Origin: JANQQJ01 sp046290575
Lineage (GTDB): Bacteria; Pseudomonadota; Alphaproteobacteria; SMXS01
Assembly: GCA_046290575.1 (NCBI GenBank)
Contig: JBKAGX010000010.1
Span: 33,973 to 97,972 of the forward strand
Length of the DNA: 64,000 nt
Reading direction: 5' to 3'
The translations under genes and the position numbers were made by a program. Below are positions 52,449-61,095 of the stretch, piece after piece (position 1 is the stretch's first letter; every line of letters starts with the position of its first letter). The notes below the pieces were generated by a model that was given only the letters and a program-made list of their open reading frames with translations, was not told the origin of the DNA and made no database searches.

Positions 52449-53138
52449 TCAAATGGACAGGAATTGAGCGACTTTTTCTTCGTCCAGCTCTTCCCGGGTG
52501 CTTTCGTGGACGATCTCGCCCTTTTCGAGCACCAGGACCCGGTCAGCGAGATCGAGCGCGAAGCTGAGGACCTGCTCAGAGACGATCATGGACAAGCCCT
52601 TTTCGTCGCGAATGCGGCGCAGGGTCCGGGCCATTTCCTTGATGATCGACGGCTGGATTCCTTCGGTCGGTTCGTCGAGAAGGAGGACTTTAGGCTGGGT
52701 GACCAGCGCACGGGCGATTGCCAGTTGCTGCTGCTGCCCGCCGGAAAGATTGCCGCCACGCCGGCTCTCCATCTCCAGGAGCACGGGGAAGAGCTCGTAA
52801 ATGTCGTCTGGGATGTCGCTTTTCCCGGAAACAGCAAGTCCGGTCTTGATATTCTCCCGGACCGTCATCGTTGAAAAAATCATCCGCCCCTGCGGGACAT
52901 AGGCGAGACCCTGTTTGACCCGTTGGAAAGACTCCATCTTTTCAACGGGCTGGTCGCCCAATTTGATGGTGCCGGCCGAAGAGGGATTGATACCCATCAA
53001 CGACTTCATCAGTGTGGTCTTGCCCATGCCGTTGCGGCCCATGACTGCGACGATCTCGTTCGGCCCGACCTCGAATGAAAGGTCCTGGATGACGGTGCTT
53101 TCGCCGTAGGCCACTCTAAGATTTTCGATCGACAGCAT
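52449..53138 (-). CDS. urtE: UrtE-type ABC transporter ATP-binding protein, copy 2
   Basis: A 229-aa LivF-type ATPase with Walker A GRNGMGKTTLMKSLMG, signature LSGGQQQQLAIARAL, Walker B LLLDEPTEGI and the switch segment VSEQVLSF. It starts MLSIENLRVAYGES, 10 bases after the end of urtD2. It pairs with UrtD2 in the second importer. Very similar to UrtE1 in its motifs. Confidence 0.93.
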   Translation of the reverse strand: MLSIENLRVAYGESTVIQDLSFEVGPNEIVAVMGRNGMGKTTLMKSLMGINPSSAGTIKLGDQPVEKMESFQRVKQGLAYVPQGRMIFSTMTVRENIKTGLAVSGKSDIPDDIYELFPVLLEMESRRGGNLSGGQQQQLAIARALVTQPKVLLLDEPTEGIQPSIIKEMARTLRRIRDEKGLSMIVSEQVLSFALDLADRVLVLEKGEIVHESTREELDEEKVAQFLSI

Positions 53139-53148
53139 CGCTCTTCCC

Positions 53149-53906
53149 CTAATGGCCCAGGTAGACTTCGACGACCTTGGGGTCGTTCTGCACATGCTCC
53201 ATGGAGCCTTCAGAGAGAATTTTCCCCTGGTGCAGCACCGTCACCCGATGGGCGATATCTTCGACGAACTTCATGTCGTGTTCGATGACGATCACGGACT
53301 GGTTCTTGATGATTTTGTGGAGCAGTTCTGCGGTCTGCAGGCGCTCTGCCACACTCATGCCGGCGACGGGTTCGTCCAGCATCAAAAGCTCAGGGTCCTG
53401 AATCAGCAACATGCCGATTTCCAGCCACTGCTTCTGTCCATGGCTCAAAATCGCAGATTTTGTATGCAGATGATCGCGGAGGAAAACCTCCGTTGCGATC
53501 TCCTCGACCCGGTCACAGACTTCAGCGTCCCTCTTGAAGGTCAGGGCGCCGAATACGCTTCGCCCGCGCGGAAAGGAGACTTCCAGATTCTCGAAGACTG
53601 TCAATTCTTCATAGATGGATGGATTCTGGAACTTTCGACCAACGCCGGCTTCGACGATTTTGTGTTCGCGCATTTTTGTCAGATCCCGGTCGCGGAACTT
53701 GATCGTCCCGGCCGAGGCGGGGGTCCGCCCGCATATCAGATCGAGAACGGTCGTCTTGCCGGCACCGTTGGGACCGATAATGACTCGGATTTCGTTCTCG
53801 TCGATATAGAGGGACAAGTCGTCGACGGCTTTGAAGCCGTCCAGACGGTCAATCCTTCAACCGTCAAGATGAAATCCGATTTGGATATGGCGGCCTTGGC
53901 GTTCAT
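53149..53906 (-). pseudogene. urtD: UrtD-type ATP-binding protein, copy 2, frameshifted near its N-terminus
   Basis: The frame from ATG 53906, which overlaps the urtC2 stop as ATGA, reads MNAKAAISKSDFILTVEGLT and then loses frame near 53846-53850. The second frame resumes with LDGFKAVDDLSLYIDENEI and continues through Walker A GPNGAGKTTVLD, signature LSHGQKQWLEIGMLL, Walker B LMLDEPVAGM and VIEHDMKF to the end at 53149. Comparison with intact UrtD1 (VSFDGFKAL) suggests loss of about 4 bases (net -1 frame). A TTG at 53817 could start a 222-aa protein lacking the first strands and A-loop. It is either a real mutation or a sequence error. Confidence 0.8.
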
Positions 53907-55051
53907 GCGGCCTTCTCCTGTTCGACCACCTGGGGCGTTTCGTCCTTGACCTCAGCGCGCTTGAACATGGGAAGCCATTGAACCAGACGGGGCTCGACAT
54001 GCTTGCGGTAGAGGCCTGCCAGGCCTTCGGGGAACGCCAGCACGACGGCGATGAAAAGCCCGCCCATGGCGAACAACCAGAGTTCTGGAAAAGTCTCCGA
54101 GAAACTCGTTTTCGCCGCATTGACTAGCAGTGCGCCATAGACCGCGCCGAAGATGGACAGCCTGCCGCCAACTGCGCAGAAGATCACCATCTCGATGGAG
54201 GGCACGATGCCCACGAAGGAGGGCGACATAAAGCCAACCTGGAGTGTGAACATCGCACCCCCGACGCCTGCAAACGCGGCGGCGAGGCAGAATACAAAGA
54301 TCTTGAAGCCGGCCACGTCGTAGCCAGAAAAACGAACCCGGTCTTCCTTGTCCCGGATCGCAATCATCATGCGGCCATATTTTGATGTTTTGACCCAGTG
54401 GGCGATCAGCAATACGCCGATCAGCAGCCCGCCGTTGACGAAATAGAGAATGTATTTGGCGCTATCGCTTCGAATGTCCCAACCCAGCAATGTCCGAAGG
54501 TCGGTGATGCCGTTGATGCCACCGGTCAATCCCTGCTGACCGACAATAAGGACCGTCAGGATCGCGGCGACCGCCTGGGTGATGATGGCAAAGTACACCC
54601 CGCCAACCCGGCGCTTGAACATCGCATAGGCAATAATGAACGCGAAGAGGGACGGTACGGCGACAATTGCAAACAGCGTGAACGGGAATGAATAGAACGG
54701 CTCCCACCACCACGGCAGTTCGGTAATCTGGTTCCAGTCCATGAAGTCCGGAATCCCGGGGGTCGATTGGATGGCCGTCGCCTCTGGCGTCGACGACTCA
54801 AGCTTCAGGAACATGGCCATGCAGTAGCCACCCAGGCCGAAAAACACGCCCTGTCCGAGGCTGAGGATGCCCGTATGGCCCCAACACAGCACCAGGCCGA
54901 CAGCGACAAAGGCATAGGTCAGATATTTGCCAACCAGGTTCAGGCGAAAGATGTCCATCGCCAGCGGCAACACGACAAAAATCACCAGGCACAGGACCGC
55001 CAGGGCGAGCCACTCCCGGCCCGAGAAGAAAGTTTTTACGGACTGAAACAT
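53903..55051 (-). CDS. urtC: UrtC-type ABC transporter permease, copy 2
   Basis: A 382-aa LivM-type permease with about ten helices. It shows WGHTGILSLGQGVFFGLGGYCM, VGGVYFAIITQAVAAILTVL, the GGINGITDL loop and VIFCAVGGRLSIFGAVYGALL. It forms the channel with UrtB2. Its stop overlaps the original start of urtD2 by 4 bases, which fixes where urtD2 should begin. It lies 11 bases after urtB2. Confidence 0.93.
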   Translation of the reverse strand: MFQSVKTFFSGREWLALAVLCLVIFVVLPLAMDIFRLNLVGKYLTYAFVAVGLVLCWGHTGILSLGQGVFFGLGGYCMAMFLKLESSTPEATAIQSTPGIPDFMDWNQITELPWWWEPFYSFPFTLFAIVAVPSLFAFIIAYAMFKRRVGGVYFAIITQAVAAILTVLIVGQQGLTGGINGITDLRTLLGWDIRSDSAKYILYFVNGGLLIGVLLIAHWVKTSKYGRMMIAIRDKEDRVRFSGYDVAGFKIFVFCLAAAFAGVGGAMFTLQVGFMSPSFVGIVPSIEMVIFCAVGGRLSIFGAVYGALLVNAAKTSFSETFPELWLFAMGGLFIAVVLAFPEGLAGLYRKHVEPRLVQWLPMFKRAEVKDETPQVVEQEKAA

Positions 55052-55062
55052 GCGGTTTCTCC

Positions 55063-55989
55063 CTATCGGCGAATTTTGAGAGAAAAGAGGCCCTGCGGGC
55101 GCAGCATGAGAATGCCGACGACGGTAAGCAGCGTAAGAACCTTCGCCATAGAACCACTCATGAAGAACTCCATGGCTGTCTGCGCCTGCGAAATCGTAAA
55201 TGCCGATGCGATGGTGCCCAGCAGGCTTGCGGTGCCGCCGAAGACAACTACCAAGAATGTATCGACGATGTAGAGCTGGCCTGAGGACGGCCCTGTCGAG
55301 CCGATCATGGTAAAGGCTGATCCGGCAACGCCGGCGATGCCGCAGCCCAGACCAAATGTCATTCGATCCACGCGTTTGGTGTCGATCCCGACGGCGCCTG
55401 CCATGGTACGGTTGAACACGACGGCCCTGACACGCGTCCCCCAGCCTGACCGGAACATAATGAAGTAGACGCCAAGTGTGATGAGCAGCGTGAGGCCCAT
55501 GACGAACAGGCCGTTGATGGGAATTTCAATGATATCTGTCAGCGCGATGGAGCCCATCATCCAGTCAGGCAGAGAGACCCCGACCTCGCGGGCTCCGAAA
55601 ACGGACCGGTAGAGCTGTTGCAGGATGAGGGACAGACCCCAGGTGGCGAGGAGTGTGTCGAGAGGGCGTTTGTAGAGGTGCCGTATGATGCTCCATTCGA
55701 CCAATATGCCGAGGGCAAACGACGCGAAAAACGCTAATATCATGGCTATAAAAAAGTAGATCGAGAACAGATCCGGAAGGCTCGCGCTGAAGAAATTCGA
55801 GCAAAGATAGGTGACATAGGCGCCCAGGATCATGAACTCGCCATGGGCCATGTTAATCACGCCCATCTGTCCGAAAATGATCGCAAGACCCAGCGCCATC
55901 AATACGAAGACCGAGAAGAGGATCAATCCGGCGAAGCCCTGCATGGCCAGGATCGATGAGAATTCGCTTATGGTGTATTCGCCGATCAT
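55063..55989 (-). CDS. urtB: UrtB-type ABC transporter permease, copy 2 (short form)
   Basis: A 308-aa LivH-type permease with about eight helices. It shows LGLAIIFGQMGVINMAHGEF, LYKRPLDTLLATWGLSLILQQ and the GGTASLLGTIASAF loop. Unlike UrtB1 it has no N-terminal helical extension, closer to FmdE/LivH length. It follows urtA2 after a terminator-like hairpin and is 11 bases ahead of urtC2. Confidence 0.92.
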   Translation of the reverse strand: MIGEYTISEFSSILAMQGFAGLILFSVFVLMALGLAIIFGQMGVINMAHGEFMILGAYVTYLCSNFFSASLPDLFSIYFFIAMILAFFASFALGILVEWSIIRHLYKRPLDTLLATWGLSLILQQLYRSVFGAREVGVSLPDWMMGSIALTDIIEIPINGLFVMGLTLLITLGVYFIMFRSGWGTRVRAVVFNRTMAGAVGIDTKRVDRMTFGLGCGIAGVAGSAFTMIGSTGPSSGQLYIVDTFLVVVFGGTASLLGTIASAFTISQAQTAMEFFMSGSMAKVLTLLTVVGILMLRPQGLFSLKIRR

Positions 55990-56036
55990 CGCTTGAACTT
56001 TCCGTTGCCTGTGAAAACTGTGCCGGTGTGGGTGGG

Positions 56037-56084
56037 AAAAAATGTGACCGCACCCCCGGGCTTTAGAGACCCGGCGATGCGGCC
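56037..56084 (-). terminator. terminator/attenuator hairpin between urtA2 and urtB2
   Basis: On the minus strand GGCCGCA and CCGGG pair with CCCGG and TGCGGTC (arms 56070-56084 and 56046-56060, with a 3-base internal loop), followed by ACA and six T at 56042-56037. It is placed 14 bases after urtA2. It matches in position the hairpin after urtA1 and probably lowers expression of the downstream permease genes. Confidence 0.8.
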
Positions 56085-56097
56085 ACGAGGCACAGGG

Positions 56098-57372
56098 TTA
56101 TTGGTAACCTTCAGGGAACGGATCCGGCTCCATGAGTTCTTCGGTTTCGAAGACAACTTTGTACTGGCCATCCGCCTGGGCATGACCGATACGGGTCTTG
56201 GACCAGAGATGATGGTTCTCGTGAATCCGCACATAGCCTTCAGGGGCTGTGTCCAGTTCGATTCCGGGGGACGCGGCGCGAACCTTGTCGATATCGAAGC
56301 TGCCGGCTTTTTCGACGGCGGCCTTCCAGAGCCAGGGGCCCAGATACGCAGCCTGGGTTACGTCGCCAACGACGATGTCATCGCCCCATTTTTCCTTGAA
56401 TGCCTTGACGAAGGCCTTGTTGTTGGGGTTGTCGAGGCTCTCGAAATACTTCATGGCGGCGTACGCACCGACGATGTTCTCGCCACCGATGCCGCGAATT
56501 TCGTCCTCTGTAACAGAGATCGTCAAGAGGAGCGGTTTCTCCTTGGTCATGTCGATCCCAGCCGCCTTGAGCTGTTTGTAGAAAGCGACATTGGAACCGC
56601 CCACGACGATCGCGTAGATGACGTCGGGCTTCCTGAGCTTAATCTTGTTGATGACGGAGTTGAACTGGGTGTGGCCGAGCGGATAATAGTCTTCGCCGAC
56701 GACTTTCAGCCCCAGTTTTTCGATGTGTTTTCGGGCGATTTTGTTCGATGTGCGCGGCCAGATGTAATCGGAGCCGAGCAGATAGAATTTTTTCGCGCCT
56801 TTTTCCCGAACGACCCAGTCAATGCCCGCAAGGATCTGCTGTGTCGCTTCCTGGCCGGTGTAGATCACGTTTGGCGACTGTTCCAGGCCCTCATAGAAGG
56901 TCGGGTAGTAGAGCATGCCATTATACTGCTCGAACACCGGCAACACCGCTTTTCGGGAGGCTGAAGTCCAGCACCCGAAGACTGCGGCAACCTTATCCTG
57001 GACCAACAGTTTTTTTGCCTTTTCGGCAAAGGTCGGCCAATCGGATGCGCCATCTTCCTGGGTGTATACGATCTTACGTCCCAGCACGCCGCCCATAGCG
57101 TTGATTTGATCGATGGCCAGCTTCTCTGCCTGGACGGAGCCGGTTTCGCTGATCGCCATCGTGCCGGTTACGGAGTGAAGGATACCGACGTTAACCGTAT
57201 CGTCGGTTACCGCCAGTCCGGTCGTGTTGACTTCTGACGTTGGGTAGTCTTCGGCCAAGGCATGCATGCCGGTTGAAGCCATGATCGGTATCGCCATGAT
57301 CCCGGCCATCACATGCCGTCGTAATACTGACCCTTCCTTCGCGGATGTCAGGTTCTGCGTTCGTTTCACCAT
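56098..57372 (-). CDS. urtA: UrtA/FmdD-type ABC transporter substrate-binding protein, copy 2
   Basis: A 424-aa binding protein with a leader (RRHVMAGIMAIPIMASTGMHALA) and the pattern VGILHSVTGTMAISE, GASDWPTFAEKAKKLL, AAVFGCWTSASRKAVLPVFE and YIWPRTSNKI. It is close to UrtA1 but with a different length and C-terminus. Because formamidase genes end this operon, it may bind formamide or other short amides as well as urea (compare FmdD). ATG 57372 is preferred over 57378: GAGG lies 8 bases upstream of the former, 2 of the latter. Confidence 0.92.
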   Translation of the reverse strand: MVKRTQNLTSAKEGSVLRRHVMAGIMAIPIMASTGMHALAEDYPTSEVNTTGLAVTDDTVNVGILHSVTGTMAISETGSVQAEKLAIDQINAMGGVLGRKIVYTQEDGASDWPTFAEKAKKLLVQDKVAAVFGCWTSASRKAVLPVFEQYNGMLYYPTFYEGLEQSPNVIYTGQEATQQILAGIDWVVREKGAKKFYLLGSDYIWPRTSNKIARKHIEKLGLKVVGEDYYPLGHTQFNSVINKIKLRKPDVIYAIVVGGSNVAFYKQLKAAGIDMTKEKPLLLTISVTEDEIRGIGGENIVGAYAAMKYFESLDNPNNKAFVKAFKEKWGDDIVVGDVTQAAYLGPWLWKAAVEKAGSFDIDKVRAASPGIELDTAPEGYVRIHENHHLWSKTRIGHAQADGQYKVVFETEELMEPDPFPEGYQ

Positions 57373-57493
57373 ATTCATAGCCTCACATTTGAGTTCTTTG
57401 TCATCGGCCATGGAGAGAATCTGGTGTGACCGAAGGGCTTCAGCGTGGCTCTTCATGGTGCGGTGCAGCAATCGGGTATTTGACGTATAGTAG

Positions 57494-57510
57494 GGGGGGC
57501 GTATTCCCGA
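57494..57510. promoter_or_regulatory. G-run/C-run motif GGGGGGCGTATTCCCGA
   Basis: It lies in the divergent gap between urtA2 (start 57372) and kinase 2 (start 57730), about 120 bases from the urtA2 start. It matches 13 of 17 positions of the motif at 38314-38330 in the corresponding gap of the first system, so it may be a shared regulator-binding site. Confidence 0.45.
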
Positions 57511-57729
57511 TATCTTCTGGGTATCAGGCCCAGACAAGTATCAAGGACATGAAAAATATAGACTTTCAGATCGAATTTGGCGGTGTGCAGAGAGTCGGCG
57601 ACCTCTTGAAACATGAGGTCAATACCCCCTGCAAATTTTGCATTTCTGCACTGCAGCAAATGATCGGGGCCGGAGTCTGTGCATGGATCCGGCCAGGCCC
57701 GTGCCTGTTGAGCCAAGGACCCCAGTGAC

Positions 57730-60700
57730 GTGAGTGAGGCGCGCATTCCCAGGATTCGACGGACCTACAACAAGTGGGTCGCGAACCAGACTCTTGAGGA
57801 CTATGCGCTTCGCTTTACCGCCTACAAGGTGCGCAGATTCTCACACTGGCGGATCGCCAATACAGCGATTGGCGCCCTTTCATTCCTGGCACTTGAGGCG
57901 ATCGGGGCTGCCATAACGCTGAACTACGGATTCTCGAACGCTGCGTTTGCGGTTTTGGCGACGTCGTTGGTGATCTTCCTGGCGGCCTTTCCGATTTCCT
58001 ACTATGCGGCGGCTTATGGCGTTGATATCGACCTGCTCACCCGCGGTGCCGGCTTTGGGTATATCGGGTCGACAACGACGTCGCTCATCTATGCAAGCTT
58101 CACATTCATTTTCTTTGCCATTGAAGCCGCTATCGTCGCCAAAGCCCTGGAACTCTTGGCCGGGGTTCCGCTGTCAATCGGCTACGTTATCAGCGCGCTG
58201 GTGGTCATTCCCCTTGTGACCCACGGCGTCAGTTTCATCAGCCGCTTTCAGGCTTGGACTCAACCGTTCTGGGTGGTCTTGCAACTGGCGCCCTTTGTTT
58301 TCATAGCATCCATGGGCATAGAGCCGGTGCGCCAGTGGGCTGGCTATACCGGTTTGATGGGCGATCTGGACCATTCGGTCAGCATCGCGCATTTCGGCGC
58401 GGCTTCCGCAGTCCTTTTCTCGCTCATCGCCCAGATTGGCGAGCAGGTCGACTATTTGCGTTTTCTGCCGAAGCGCGAAACCGGCAACCGTTTGCAATGG
58501 TGGTCGGCGATGCTCAGCGCCGGGCCCGGCTGGATTCTCATCGGCGCGCTGAAGATCATGGCAGGTTCGTTTCTCGCTTTCTTTGCGTTCCAGAGCGGCG
58601 TCGATTTCGCGGACGCGTCCGACCCGACCCACATGTATCTGAACGTATTCCGTCAGATGCTCTCGTCACCTGAAGTTGCGATCGGAATCACCGGGATTTT
58701 TGTCGTCCTGTGCCAGCTTAAAATCAACGTGACCAACAGCTATGCGGGATCGATCGCCTGGTCGAACTTCTTTTCCCGGCTGACCCATAGCCACCCGGGC
58801 CGTGTGGTCTGGGTGGTGTTTAATGTCCTGATCAGCCTGCTGTTAATGGAATTCGGCATCTACAAGGCGCTTGAAAATATCCTCGGGCTGTATTCGATCG
58901 TCGCCGTCGCGTGGGTTTCCGCGATTGTATCGGATCTTGTCATCAACAAGCCGCTTGGCCTGTCGCCCAAGCATATCGAGTTTCGCCGCGCCCACCTCTA
59001 CGATATCAACCCGGTTGGTTTTGGATCCATGTGGATTGCGATTGCCGTCGCGATGCTGGCCTATTTCGGCCTGTTCGGCGAGACCATGTCCAAGCTCTAC
59101 TCCTATGTTGCACTGGTCGTGGCGTTTGGCCTGGTGCCGGTGATCGCGTTTGCAACGGGCGGCCGGTACTACATGGCGCGGCAACCCTCGACGCAATGGG
59201 ACAACGCGACAGAGGTTCAGTGCTGCATCTGCGAGTACAGTTTCGACCCTGAAGATATGTCTCATTGCCCCGCCTATTCAGGGCCCATTTGCTCGTTGTG
59301 CTGTTCGCTCGATACGCAGTGTGGCGACCTTTGCAAGACGGATGCGCGCATGGCGGATCAGATCCGCGTTTTTTCCCAGCGCCATCTCCCAGAAAGAATT
59401 GCCGCCTGGACCGGTACGAGCCTCGCGCGATACATCGCGCTGATGGCCATGTCCGCGACCCTGGTCGGCATTGTGTTCGCGATCATTTACTTCCAGACCA
59501 CGATCGACGGGTCGGCTGCGCCACCTTCTATTGGCCTTACCCTCACCAAACTCTTTGTCATCATTCTTGTTATCTCCGGCGTCGTCGTCTGGCTTTATGT
59601 CCTCGCCCAGGATAGCCGTCGATTTGCGGAAAAAGAGGCAAGGCGGCACACGCAATTGCTGATGACAGAGATTGAAGATCATCAGGAGACGGACCGGCAA
59701 TTGCAGGAGGCCTTGGAGATTGCTGACTCAGCCAATCAGGCCAAGAGCCGATATGTCGTGGGCCTGAGCCATGAACTGCGGACGCCGCTCAATGTCATTC
59801 TGGGATACGCGCAGTTGCTCGAGCGTGTGAAAAGCGAAGCGCCGGTCAATACGGCCGCGAGAACCATAAGACGCAGTGGCGAACATCTGGCCAGCATGAT
59901 CGAGGGGTTGCTCGATATCTCGAAAATCGAAGCCGGCAAGATTGAGATCTATCGGGACAGTGTCTCTCTCCGACAATTTCTCGACCAATTGGTGGATATG
60001 TTTTCCTTGCAGGCCGAAGCAAAGGGTATCGGCTTCCAGTTCGACACATCGTCAGGACTGCCGGGTCGGGTGCGCACCGATGAGAAAAGACTGCGGCAAA
60101 TCCTGATCAATCTGCTGTCAAACGCCGTCAAGTTTACAGCGGATGGCGAGGTCCGCTTCACCACCAGCTATCGCAGCGAGGTGGCAACATTCGTTATTGA
60201 AGATACCGGCATCGGCATTGATGAGGCTGATCTCGAACGCATTTTTCTACCTTTTGAACGTGCGGCGCCTTCTCAAGCGGCGCCCGGTACCGGGTTGGGT
60301 CTGACGATCACCAAGCTGTTGGTCGAAATCATGGGCGGTGACCTTGAAATAGAAAGCACGCCGGGGCGAGGGACCAAAGCGACGCTAAGGATCATGCTAC
60401 CCGCCACCGGCAAAGCTGATGAACTTGCACCCGTCGGTCGCGCCATCAGCGGGTATCAGGGGCCGCGCAAGACCATCATCCTTGCCGATGACGATTTGGG
60501 ACACAGAGAGCTGATGCAGGATCTGCTTCGCCCGCTCGGCTTTCGGGTCTTCGTTACCGACGATGGACCCGCCTGCCTTTCCGCGATAGCGCTGCACCCG
60601 CCGGACCTGGTGATGCTTGATGTATGTATGCCTGGCGCATCTGGTTGGGACGTTGCCAAACGCATCAAGACGACGCAGGGAAGCGAGACACCTGTCCTGA

Positions 60701-61095
60701 TGGTCTCTGCCGATGCCGGTGCGGAGCGAAACGACCCTGAGGTGCGAAAATACTATGATGCGTACCTTATCAAGCCCTTTGTGTTTGAGGATCTGGTCGA
60801 AACCTTGGGGGCTCTGCTTGATATTCAGTGGAATGCCGAAGCGCCGGTTGAGGCTGCAGCGTATATCGAGGAGCCGTTCCTCAAGGCCGAGTTGCCTCGT
60901 GAAGAACAGCTTGCGCAGCTCGACATGCTTGTACGTGCCGGGCTGTTGCGCTCGGCGGAAGCTGTGATCAGAGATATTGAACGGGAAAGTCCAGAGACGG
61001 CTCGCTACTGCAGTCATTTGAACCGCCTGCTCGGCCTCTACCAGACCTCAGAAATCCTATCCGAGATCAGAAAGGTCCGTGAACGTGGACGCTAA
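57730..61095 (+). CDS. NCS1-permease-like transporter fused to hybrid histidine kinase, copy 2
   Basis: 1121 aa, paralogue of the protein at 34727. An NCS1-like 12-helix domain (about residues 15-480) contains GVDIDLLTRGAGFGYIGS and QLKINVTNSYAGSIAWSN. The Cys-rich module is at 498-535 (CCxC ... C ... CxxCC ... C ... C), with two helices at about 565-625. The kinase has H681 (SHELRTPLN), DTGIGIDE and GTGLGLTI, and a receiver has D964. The final 100 residues are helical. It starts with GTG after AAGGA. It lies divergent to urtA2 and upstream of its own LuxR-type regulator. It probably senses the amide or urea carried by the neighbouring importer. Confidence 0.88.
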   Translation: MSEARIPRIRRTYNKWVANQTLEDYALRFTAYKVRRFSHWRIANTAIGALSFLALEAIGAAITLNYGFSNAAFAVLATSLVIFLAAFPISYYAAAYGVDIDLLTRGAGFGYIGSTTTSLIYASFTFIFFAIEAAIVAKALELLAGVPLSIGYVISALVVIPLVTHGVSFISRFQAWTQPFWVVLQLAPFVFIASMGIEPVRQWAGYTGLMGDLDHSVSIAHFGAASAVLFSLIAQIGEQVDYLRFLPKRETGNRLQWWSAMLSAGPGWILIGALKIMAGSFLAFFAFQSGVDFADASDPTHMYLNVFRQMLSSPEVAIGITGIFVVLCQLKINVTNSYAGSIAWSNFFSRLTHSHPGRVVWVVFNVLISLLLMEFGIYKALENILGLYSIVAVAWVSAIVSDLVINKPLGLSPKHIEFRRAHLYDINPVGFGSMWIAIAVAMLAYFGLFGETMSKLYSYVALVVAFGLVPVIAFATGGRYYMARQPSTQWDNATEVQCCICEYSFDPEDMSHCPAYSGPICSLCCSLDTQCGDLCKTDARMADQIRVFSQRHLPERIAAWTGTSLARYIALMAMSATLVGIVFAIIYFQTTIDGSAAPPSIGLTLTKLFVIILVISGVVVWLYVLAQDSRRFAEKEARRHTQLLMTEIEDHQETDRQLQEALEIADSANQAKSRYVVGLSHELRTPLNVILGYAQLLERVKSEAPVNTAARTIRRSGEHLASMIEGLLDISKIEAGKIEIYRDSVSLRQFLDQLVDMFSLQAEAKGIGFQFDTSSGLPGRVRTDEKRLRQILINLLSNAVKFTADGEVRFTTSYRSEVATFVIEDTGIGIDEADLERIFLPFERAAPSQAAPGTGLGLTITKLLVEIMGGDLEIESTPGRGTKATLRIMLPATGKADELAPVGRAISGYQGPRKTIILADDDLGHRELMQDLLRPLGFRVFVTDDGPACLSAIALHPPDLVMLDVCMPGASGWDVAKRIKTTQGSETPVLMVSADAGAERNDPEVRKYYDAYLIKPFVFEDLVETLGALLDIQWNAEAPVEAAAYIEEPFLKAELPREEQLAQLDMLVRAGLLRSAEAVIRDIERESPETARYCSHLNRLLGLYQTSEILSEIRKVRERGR

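Noticed and set aside
55993..56964. Open frame of 323 codons on the + strand
   Set aside because: Opposite urtA2, which has unambiguous family motifs.
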